From positions 22,213 through 86,212 of IMG/VR virus record IMGVR_UViG_3300021957_000014: a stretch of 64,000 bases of DNA, one strand, 5' to 3'. The translations under genes and the position numbers were made by a program. The stretch is from a virus. Each line of letters begins with the position of its first letter. Positions within the stretch are counted from its first letter, which is position 1. Under the pieces are notes generated by a model. That model saw only the letters and a program-made list of their open reading frames with translations. It did not search any database and was not told the DNA's origin. Of this stretch, positions 57,867 through 64,000 are shown piece by piece.

Positions 57867-58265
57867 TTAAACCAATGAACCGTATACTTTATAGCTGTTG
57901 TTCATCAATCTCTCATATTTCACTTTGAGTGAAATTATTTTTTCTTCTTTTTCAAACTCATCGATAGGGGTATCGACTGTCTTCCCGAAAGTCTCACCAT
58001 ATTGAGAAAATGAAAGGTCAAACTCACCACTTTCATTGAACTCCATGTCATCATATTGCTTACATGATAGTCCTACGTGAGAAAGTTTTGCCTTCATTTG
58101 TTCTACTGCAGCTTGTGGGTTCATGTATTCTGAACTAGCACAATGTCCTAGTACTGCATTAATTTTTGCTTTCACAGATGAATCATCAATGTCGTATGGG
58201 GCATGCTCATCGCCAGGCCAAGCATTGAATTGCTGTTCTGCCATGAATTGATTGAATTTTTTCAT
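57867..58265 (-). CDS. Hypothetical protein
   Basis: 132 aa. NAWPGDEHAPYDIDDSSVK and CKQYDDMEFNESGEFDLSFSQYGETFG; AGGAAAAAATT before the ATG. Late-type neighbours; probably virion-related. Unknown family. Confidence 0.5.
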   Translation of the reverse strand: MKKFNQFMAEQQFNAWPGDEHAPYDIDDSSVKAKINAVLGHCASSEYMNPQAAVEQMKAKLSHVGLSCKQYDDMEFNESGEFDLSFSQYGETFGKTVDTPIDEFEKEEKIISLKVKYERLMNNSYKVYGSLV

Positions 58266-58277
58266 AATTTTTTCCTA

Positions 58278-58505
58278 TTATTGATTGTCGTAGTAGTTTT
58301 TATTTAACTCACCACGAACTATTGTTTCACCGACTTTTCTACACTTAATGTAGACTCTCTCTGTATTACCGCCAATCGATGTAAACGTTCTAATACCATT
58401 TGCTACAGTTCCATTGGATTCGGAGTATGTATCTGCAGTTGATTTATCTGCAGAGTTTTCATACTCCCAAATTCCGTTAGAACCCGATACTGCCACCCAA
58501 GCCAT
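58278..58505 (-). CDS. Small virion-type protein
   Basis: 75 aa, beta-rich, MAWVAVSGSNGIWEYENSAD and TFTSIGGNTERVYIKCRKVG. Such short proteins follow structural genes in marine T4-like phages. Role unknown; likely decoration or fibre. Confidence 0.55.
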   Translation of the reverse strand: MAWVAVSGSNGIWEYENSADKSTADTYSESNGTVANGIRTFTSIGGNTERVYIKCRKVGETIVRGELNKNYYDNQ

Positions 58506-58514
58506 TTAAGACTC

Positions 58515-59075
58515 TTATGCTACTGCAGTAATCGTTCCAGCTGCGGTACCGATACCTGCGACTGAAGTGATTGTAGAAACTGTTGAAGTTCCTTTATCTT
58601 TAATTGTACCACCATTCAATGCAACTGCGTTAGCACCGATTGAAAGTACATCACCAGCAGCGATTGCAGCGTTTGCAGCACCGTATGCAATTGAGAAAGT
58701 AAGTTCGTTAGAACCTGTTCCACTTGCATATGATAGTACGTGTGGGCCTCTTCCGCTTCCATTGTTAGCAACAGATAGTTGAGGTGTTCCAGTAACGTCT
58801 ACTGCTTCGTTGAATACTACCTTAGCAGATAGTGTTCCACCAGCAGATACATCCCATGCAGTTGATACCCAATCGATATCAGTGATATCAGCAGCACCCA
58901 AAGCAGTTGTTAGACCAGAGCTTGACCATGCCACTAGGACTTCAGTCAATGTTCTACTTCCTACAATCTTCTTCAGTTCCCAACCGTGCGGTTTTGCTGA
59001 TGTGTTTGTTTTATCCGCTTCACTTAACCAGTTAGGTTTTGATTCAGTTCCACTTGTATGTCCCCATAGTGCCAT
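58515..59075 (-). CDS. Virion surface protein with Ig/SwmB-like domain
   Basis: 186 aa. N-terminal MALWGHTSGTESKP motif recurs in marine phage structural proteins; the C-terminal half is Ala/Gly/Thr-rich with VVFNEAVDVTGTPQLSVANNG and IKDKGTSTVSTITSV typical of SwmB/Ig-like beta domains. A capsid-decoration or fibre role is inferred. Confidence 0.65.
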   Translation of the reverse strand: MALWGHTSGTESKPNWLSEADKTNTSAKPHGWELKKIVGSRTLTEVLVAWSSSGLTTALGAADITDIDWVSTAWDVSAGGTLSAKVVFNEAVDVTGTPQLSVANNGSGRGPHVLSYASGTGSNELTFSIAYGAANAAIAAGDVLSIGANAVALNGGTIKDKGTSTVSTITSVAGIGTAAGTITAVA

Positions 59076-59088
59076 TTTAATTTCCTCT

Positions 59089-59634
59089 TTATTTTGCGAC
59101 TCTTAATATAGTATCAAAAGTCTTTTTAAATGTTTTTACATCTTTTTGTAATAGACGAGAGTATTTATCTCGCAAGGCAGGCTTAACAGACATTAAAGCG
59201 TTATAAACTTTCTCTGCATCCGCTGCTTTCACCTTTAACTTTTTCATGTCATCGGTTCTAATCTCGGTATCACGTTTAGTATCAACCATTTTTGATAGTT
59301 GTACTAAGATGTTTGCATCGGGTCTTAATTGCATTCCCGCTGCTTTTGAGTTAAAAGCATCGATGGCTCTATCGATAACTTCATCCTCTTGTGCTTCCGA
59401 ATACTTTCCACCAGCCATAGTGCTGATTTTCTGTATCATGGCACGCAATTCTTTTTCTGATTTTGCCTTTGATACTGCACGTGCAATCTTCTTATTGCCA
59501 CCGTCACTCATCATTGCAAAATCTGAAGCCTTCTCCATTACGGCATTGGTCTTCTTTGCAGCGTCTTTGATGTACCCTAACTTCTTAAGTTTTTCCTTAA
59601 AAAGTTTGTATCTTGCATCACCTTTGACACTCAT
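59089..59634 (-). CDS. Basic helical protein, possible internal head protein
   Basis: 181 aa, Lys/Ala-rich helices (KLKKLGYIKDAAKKTNAVMEK, DEVIDRAIDAFNSKAAGMQ). Located in a run of similar basic helical proteins. An internal or core protein role is a guess. Confidence 0.5.
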   Translation of the reverse strand: MSVKGDARYKLFKEKLKKLGYIKDAAKKTNAVMEKASDFAMMSDGGNKKIARAVSKAKSEKELRAMIQKISTMAGGKYSEAQEDEVIDRAIDAFNSKAAGMQLRPDANILVQLSKMVDTKRDTEIRTDDMKKLKVKAADAEKVYNALMSVKPALRDKYSRLLQKDVKTFKKTFDTILRVAK

Positions 59635-59637
59635 TGC

Positions 59638-60636
59638 CTACTTCTCGTCAAAGTGTGTTATTGTTGAAGGGTCACCATATGATGATTTACCCCTTGCAAC
59701 TGCATCAAAGTCTCTGAGTTTCTTCTTAGTTCCACTCATAACGATTACTGTATCTTTCTTACCTTTGTCCATAGTAATCTTTAGACCCATCATTTTAGCA
59801 GAACGAATGAATTTTTGTTCTTCGGGTTTCTGCATTCCTTTAACTCTGTAAGTAATCATTTCTTCTGCAAACATGTTTAGGTATGATTCACCTATGTTAT
59901 CACCTTGCTTAAGATATTTCTTTGCCTTAACTCTGTCATGGTACATGAACTGGTAATTCTTCTTAGTCTTGTCATCTCTTACGATGTAACTCTTTGGGCC
60001 CATCTTAGTGACTTTACCCATGTACTTTGCACCGTCTGCTTGATAGTAATCTATTTCTGTACCAACTTTGATTGAGTTCTTAGTCTCTGCACCCATACCA
60101 TGTTTTGCAAGAACTCTATAGTTCTCTGATATAGTACTTTCTTTGATTTTACCTTTAACTAAATCGTCAAGGTTACTATCTAACCAGTCAATGAATTCGT
60201 CTTCATCGTCTCCACGAATCTCACCACTGGAACTTGCCCAATTACTAAGTTCGTCTTCTGCTTTCTTAGATAGGTCTAGGTTACCACTTCTCTGTGCTTT
60301 CTGAAGTTCTCTTTTGTGTTTACGAACTATGTCTTGTATCTTCTTACCTTCTGATACAGTCTCTTCGTTTGCATACTTAAGTGCAGACTGTACTTCTTTT
60401 GATTTAAGAATCTTATCACCAAAGAACTTCTTAATTTCTTTAGCTGCAATATCCATTGCACCACTCATGTCAAGTGCAACTTCTACTGCTTTCTTGACTT
60501 CGGGGTCACTAACTTTGTTTCTTCTGAAGTAGGTAGAAACTTCTCTACCAGTAAGTTTCATCTTACCATAAGGGCCTAAAGGATTAACCTTTCCATCCTT
60601 GTCTAGTACCTTCTTTGCTTCGTGAAATAAATTCAT
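59638..60636 (-). CDS. Basic protein, virion-associated candidate
   Basis: 332 aa from ATG 60636, which has GGAGAG upstream. NPLGPYGKMKLTGREVSTYFRR at the start; central KHGMGAETKNSIKVGTEIDYY with MGPKSYIVRDDKTKKN, a KOW/SH3-like small barrel; C-terminal SYLNMFAEEMITYRVKGMQKP. C-terminal SYLNMFAEE-type boundary may be a protease cleavage junction. Confidence 0.5.
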   Translation of the reverse strand: MNLFHEAKKVLDKDGKVNPLGPYGKMKLTGREVSTYFRRNKVSDPEVKKAVEVALDMSGAMDIAAKEIKKFFGDKILKSKEVQSALKYANEETVSEGKKIQDIVRKHKRELQKAQRSGNLDLSKKAEDELSNWASSSGEIRGDDEDEFIDWLDSNLDDLVKGKIKESTISENYRVLAKHGMGAETKNSIKVGTEIDYYQADGAKYMGKVTKMGPKSYIVRDDKTKKNYQFMYHDRVKAKKYLKQGDNIGESYLNMFAEEMITYRVKGMQKPEEQKFIRSAKMMGLKITMDKGKKDTVIVMSGTKKKLRDFDAVARGKSSYGDPSTITHFDEK

Positions 60637-60637
60637 T

Positions 60638-61996
60638 CTACTCTCCAAATATTGCGTATGATAGAATCACATCTTGCATGATGATTTTTGCCATGTCTTC
60701 TCTAAATGCAGTGTCACCATCAAATTTAAAGTTAGAATGTTGTTTGTTTGTCATAACGATATTTTCATCATAACCCATTACTTCTAACTTTTGTAATTGT
60801 TTTATTACTGTCTCACCTTGTTTTTTAGAATCTTTGAAACCTGCTTTGACTTCATCTTTGATGAGTTTTTGTAGTTCCTTTACTATTTTATTAAGTTTAG
60901 GTGACTTGTATATAAATGCTTTTTCTTCACCATGTTTAGAGATTAAAGCATCTGCTTCTTTGTAGTAATCTCTTGATGATTCTGAAACTACTTCTTCTGA
61001 TTGAAGTTTAGCAATTTGGTCTTTCATCTTTTTGAACTCAGAACTACCGTGTTTCACATCCATTAACTTATTATATAAGTCAATGATTTGTTCCTGCTTC
61101 TTAGGATTTAGTTTCTCAATCGTTAGATTTTTTTTTTCGTCACCAAGTTTGATAAACTTCTTACTTGGTTTTGCTTCGTCTAAACCTTCACTGAATGCAG
61201 CCATAAGAATTTTTTCAAATCCTTTGTCTTCTTTAATACCTAATTTTTTGATTTCAGATGCAATCTTCTTGTTAATGTCACCAACTTCTTTTGTTGCAAC
61301 TGGGCCTTGTGCAACTAGTCTTGCTTTTTGCATAAGAAGGTCTGAGTATTTTGCATACTTTCCAGCCTTCTCGTTAAATGTTTCTGATTCTGCGACACCG
61401 TCAATTGGTGTTGGTAAGACTTCTTCAATTTTAACTGATTCGTTTTTCGTTGGCCCGTTTACCTTACCCTTATACTTTTTAACAATCTTTTGTACATTTC
61501 TATCAGAAATAAATTTGTCTAAAGACTTTTCGTCACCGTAAAATTCTAAAGAATTTGGTTCATCAGATGCACCATCAAAACTAGTTACATGCATTTTCCT
61601 AATTTTACTAATTAGTTTATCTATAACTGTTAATTCATCTTTGGAAATTTTACCCTTTGTTTCGATATATAAACTAGCTTCATGACCTCTACGGTCTTTA
61701 TTTTTGAAGTTTTTCATATCTCGAACATCTTCGTCTATCTTTGACTCGTGTGCATGAGGTTTTTCACCTTTCTTTGAATGATGTTCCTTTGTCTCATCCT
61801 TACCATCCCAATTCTTATCGATGTAGTCATAGAATTCTTTCTCTTTGTCACCCTTAAGTTCTGCTGGTGATGTAACACCAAACTTCTTAAGTGCAGCTTG
61901 GAAAAACTTCTTGTAGTCTCCACTCTCTAATACAATTGCATTGGCAGCTGCAAGTAAGTCTGCAGATAAACCGTGTCCTAGTCCTTCAAATTTCAT
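60638..61996 (-). CDS. Large Lys/Glu-rich protein, virion-associated candidate
   Basis: 452 aa. MKFEGLGHGLSADLLAAANAI at the start, then a long mixed-charge helical chain with several short linker-like Glu/Ser segments (KIDEDVRDMKNF, ESVKIEEVLP, SEEVVSESSRDYY). Spaced acidic linkers suggest processing by a prohead protease, as for T4 internal proteins, but no cleavage site was proven. Confidence 0.5.
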   Translation of the reverse strand: MKFEGLGHGLSADLLAAANAIVLESGDYKKFFQAALKKFGVTSPAELKGDKEKEFYDYIDKNWDGKDETKEHHSKKGEKPHAHESKIDEDVRDMKNFKNKDRRGHEASLYIETKGKISKDELTVIDKLISKIRKMHVTSFDGASDEPNSLEFYGDEKSLDKFISDRNVQKIVKKYKGKVNGPTKNESVKIEEVLPTPIDGVAESETFNEKAGKYAKYSDLLMQKARLVAQGPVATKEVGDINKKIASEIKKLGIKEDKGFEKILMAAFSEGLDEAKPSKKFIKLGDEKKNLTIEKLNPKKQEQIIDLYNKLMDVKHGSSEFKKMKDQIAKLQSEEVVSESSRDYYKEADALISKHGEEKAFIYKSPKLNKIVKELQKLIKDEVKAGFKDSKKQGETVIKQLQKLEVMGYDENIVMTNKQHSNFKFDGDTAFREDMAKIIMQDVILSYAIFGE

Positions 61997-62553
61997 TGTT
62001 CTAATTCCCCTTTTTCGAAGTAGTCAAACATTTTTTCTTTACCTTGTTCATCAAGACGTAAAGACTTTGCAAGTCTGCCTAACATGTTTTTTTCTGTTAA
62101 TTTTTCAACTGTCTTTTCGAGAGATGTGTTCTCTTCTTGGACTTCTTCTTTATTTAAAGTCTTTTGAGTGTTTACTTTACCAATCAGTGTGAAGATGACA
62201 TCTCTTGCTTTAAGGACTGCTTCGTAATCTTTGTTGTACTTCTTATCCTTAAGTTCTTTATCACCCATTCCAACAATCTTCTGATAACCTTTTAGAACTG
62301 CCTGCATATCCTTAGATAATTTCTTTAATGATTCAACTTCTTTTTGTTGAACTTCATCCAGGCCTTGTTCAAACTCTTTTATATCCTCTACTTCGGGAAG
62401 TGTATCTTCCGAGAAGTAAGTTGATAATTCTTGGTCAATTTCATCGGAAATAATTTGCTCAGCAGTCTTTTCTACTGTACCTTCTTTACGTGGTTCAATA
62501 TAGTTACGAACCTCGTCTAGTTTTTCTTTCCAATTTTCTGATTTATAACTCAT
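61993..62553 (-). CDS. Helical acidic protein, leaderless late gene
   Basis: 186 aa, coiled coil, Glu/Lys-rich (ENWKEKLDEVRNYIEPRKEG, EVQQKEVESLKKLSKDMQ). CATAAATA lies 5 nt before the ATG. Likely part of the virion core/structural operon. Confidence 0.55.
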   Translation of the reverse strand: MSYKSENWKEKLDEVRNYIEPRKEGTVEKTAEQIISDEIDQELSTYFSEDTLPEVEDIKEFEQGLDEVQQKEVESLKKLSKDMQAVLKGYQKIVGMGDKELKDKKYNKDYEAVLKARDVIFTLIGKVNTQKTLNKEEVQEENTSLEKTVEKLTEKNMLGRLAKSLRLDEQGKEKMFDYFEKGELEQ

Positions 62554-62558
62554 AGTCT

Positions 62559-62566
62559 TATTTATG
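62559..62566 (-). promoter_or_regulatory. Late promoter CATAAATA, leaderless geometry
   Basis: Box, 5 nt (AGACT), ATG at 62553. Confidence 0.65.
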
Positions 62567-62861
62567 TAATTCGTATCCTAACAACAAGATTTCCTTGTCC
62601 TTTTAACAACCTGTGGTAGGTCATTTTGGGGATATAATACTCTTCTCCTTGGTTTAATTGTATGGGTAACTCATCATCGTGCTGTAGTTGCCACCCAGTT
62701 CCACTTAGAACATTGACCACCCTTGATTCTTTATCACGGTGCCATACTAGTTCTTCATTTTCGACACTTTCTGTGAACTCTCTGATAACATATGGTACAC
62801 CTGTACCATGTTGTTCTTCTATTCGTTCTGTGTATGGTTTAGTCGTCAAGTCCTTTAACAT
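62562..62861 (-). CDS. Cupin-fold protein
   Basis: 99 aa from ATG 62861. ELVWHRDKESRVVNVLSGTGWQLQHDDELP and EEYYIPKMTYHRLLKGQGNLVVRI have the double-stranded beta-helix pattern with His residues. Substrate unknown; overlaps the upstream gene. Confidence 0.65.
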   Translation of the reverse strand: MLKDLTTKPYTERIEEQHGTGVPYVIREFTESVENEELVWHRDKESRVVNVLSGTGWQLQHDDELPIQLNQGEEYYIPKMTYHRLLKGQGNLVVRIRIT

Positions 62862-63099
62862 AGTTGTCTGTCTTCTCCTTATATCCATAGTATCCAAAGT
62901 CATTTGGTTCTAAATCAAATATCTTATCAACATAGTTCTCTGCGACATTCTCAGCATATGTTTCTGAGTGGTCGTGAACCTTCCTTGTTGCATATTCGTT
63001 ACCTATTGAACTACTAAGGTCTACTTCCCAGCCCTTGTCTGTCTTATAGACTTCTGCCTTTCTATCATCTCTTAAATAACTGTGATATAATTCTCTCAT
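62839..63099 (-). CDS. Small hypothetical protein
   Basis: 86 aa from ATG 63099. RELYHSYLRDDRKAEVYKTD and SSIGNEYATRKVHDHSETYAENVA. Polar and acidic; unknown. Confidence 0.5.
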   Translation of the reverse strand: MRELYHSYLRDDRKAEVYKTDKGWEVDLSSSIGNEYATRKVHDHSETYAENVAENYVDKIFDLEPNDFGYYGYKEKTDNYVKGLDD

Positions 63100-63124
63100 A
63101 ATATAACCTACACCTATATTTAGA

Positions 63125-63661
63125 CTACCAAAAAAAATCTCCCCCACCACTCAAACCTAATTGTTTTGCGTAGTATGGTAATCGACATGCCCAATAGCCT
63201 GCCGTAGTCTTATCGTTCTTTGTGTCACATTGGTGTCTTGCAACAAAAGATGCTCTTGCCTTCTTGTTATTCAGTTTTACTTTCAACCCTGTAGTATCTC
63301 CCCATGATATCTTCTTAATCTTATCACCGTCTTTTACATAGACATAGTATTTTTTGGAGCCACCGACCTTTGGTGAGTTCAGTTTAACGTCTTTCTTGTC
63401 ATCTTCTTCCATAATCATAGGACAATCTAGAGGAACCATGTTACCCTCATAGACCTCAAACTCACCTAAGTCTGTCTCTAGGATTTGTTTATCAACCTCT
63501 GTAAGTACGTATCTATCTTCACTTAATCTCTTCCTTGCCTCATTGATGACTTCAAAATACATCATAGAACCCAATCTAAAAGGATTGTCGGTTATATTAG
63601 TGTTAGTCTCTTGTAAACTATCCACTGTCTCGTGTATAGCCAGTTCATGAAAGGTTTTCAT
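63125..63661 (-). CDS. Conserved marine T4-like phage virion protein
   Basis: 178 aa. KLNSPKVGGSKKYYVYVKDGDKIKKISWGDTTGL (parts: LNSPKVGGSKKYYVYVKDG, KISWGDTTGLKVKL) and ARASFVARHQCDTKNDKTTAGYWACRLPYYAK are a signature seen widely in cyanophage-type virions. Function not known. Confidence 0.75.
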   Translation of the reverse strand: MKTFHELAIHETVDSLQETNTNITDNPFRLGSMMYFEVINEARKRLSEDRYVLTEVDKQILETDLGEFEVYEGNMVPLDCPMIMEEDDKKDVKLNSPKVGGSKKYYVYVKDGDKIKKISWGDTTGLKVKLNNKKARASFVARHQCDTKNDKTTAGYWACRLPYYAKQLGLSGGGDFFW

Positions 63662-64000
63662 TAGTCAAGCTTTCCGCTCTCAATAGCATCAACATATTCG
63701 TCTAAAGCTCTTCTAGCGTCTACAATACCATCATTGCATTTTCTCAGATAGAGAGATTTACCATTTTGTAATTTGTTCATACTTTTGTATGCACTCTCTA
63801 GCATTTTATCAAGTTTCTTAACATCTCTTAATTCGGGGTTAGGTCTAAATGCTTCTTGTAATTTCTCTTCATTAGATTCAGTTTCCTCTTTCTGATAAGG
63901 ATATCCCTTTAATGGATTAGGATACTTAGTAGAGAAGTGTTTCTTTTGTACTGCTTCGTTAACTTCTTTAATTTGTGATAGATATTTTTCTACCTGTTGG
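63661..64000 (-). CDS. Partial hypothetical protein, N-terminus beyond window
   Basis: 112 codons are visible up to the right edge; the stop is 63661-63663, which overlaps the next ATG. Helical with PNPELRDVKKLDKMLESAYKS and IVDARRALDEYVDAIES. Continues upstream in the neighbouring sequence. Confidence 0.65.
   Translation of the reverse strand, partial: QQVEKYLSQIKEVNEAVQKKHFSTKYPNPLKGYPYQKEETESNEEKLQEAFRPNPELRDVKKLDKMLESAYKSMNKLQNGKSLYLRKCNDGIVDARRALDEYVDAIESGKLD

Noticed and set aside
1-64000. CRISPR array, insertion sequence or integrase
   Set aside because: No regularly spaced repeats, transposase, integrase or attachment-like repeats were seen on either strand.

Overview
The window is a 64 kb piece of a T4-like marine myovirus (Caudoviricetes, cyanophage/pelagiphage type). 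The evidence is a set of recognisable T4 homologues: baseplate gp6, gp25, gp5, gp27-like, gp53, gp48-like and gp26, head completion gp4, replication gp32, gp59, gp61 and RNase H, a gp33-like late co-activator, and class I ribonucleotide reductase NrdA/NrdB. The sequence is AT-rich and dense, with ATGA-type overlaps at many joints. Several accessory genes (TorF-type porin, SleB-type hydrolase with an Rz/Rz1-like spanin pair, CMP-KDO synthetase) point to a Gram-negative, probably proteobacterial host. A SAR11-like host is possible but is not proven by the sequence. No integrase, insertion sequence or CRISPR array was seen.

Layout. 1-9.1 kb: minus-strand baseplate genes, opening with a large structural gene cut by the window edge. 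9.2-16.7 kb: plus-strand gp4, a HAD phosphatase plus kdsB, tail-tube-like proteins, gp26, a membrane protein and a tape-measure-like protein. 16.7-32.7 kb: minus strand with phage-encoded ribosomal protein bS21, gp32-gp59-gp33-like, nucleases, a SleB-like hydrolase, many small early genes, a radical SAM/SDR group, RNase H, a RimK-like ATP-grasp/protease fusion and an A-type iron-sulfur protein. 32.7-37.1 kb: a two-gene carbamoyltransferase and a run of small, often membrane-anchored proteins. 37.1-46.6 kb: an accessory island with seven of the eight 2OG-Fe(II) oxygenase-like genes, a possible glycosyltransferase, the porin, tRNA-Ala, DUF805 and the spanins. 46.6-54.7 kb: tRNA-Arg and nucleotide metabolism (nucleotidase, glutaredoxin, QueC-like, MazG, NrdB, an eighth oxygenase, NrdA) ending at gp61 primase. 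54.7-64 kb: late virion-type proteins with tRNA-Thr.

Expression signals are unusually readable. Early genes carry sigma70-type promoters (TTGACA, 17-18 bp, TATACT/TATAAT). Late genes carry T4-type TATAAATA, CATAAATA or CTAAATA boxes. In about ten genes the -10 element sits exactly the promoter-to-+1 distance from the ATG (6 nt after TATAAT/TATACT, 5 nt after ATAAATA). This implies leaderless mRNAs in both temporal classes and is the strongest system-level observation here.

Other points to follow up: two ribosome-directed genes (bS21 and the RimK-like fusion); a phage-borne outer-membrane barrel; a 44-bp near-identical segment shared by gp5 and the carbamoyltransferase exactly where the latter is split; a promoter whose -10 box lies in the loop of a terminator hairpin; and two structured non-coding stretches at about 17.2-17.4 kb and 36.6-36.8 kb.
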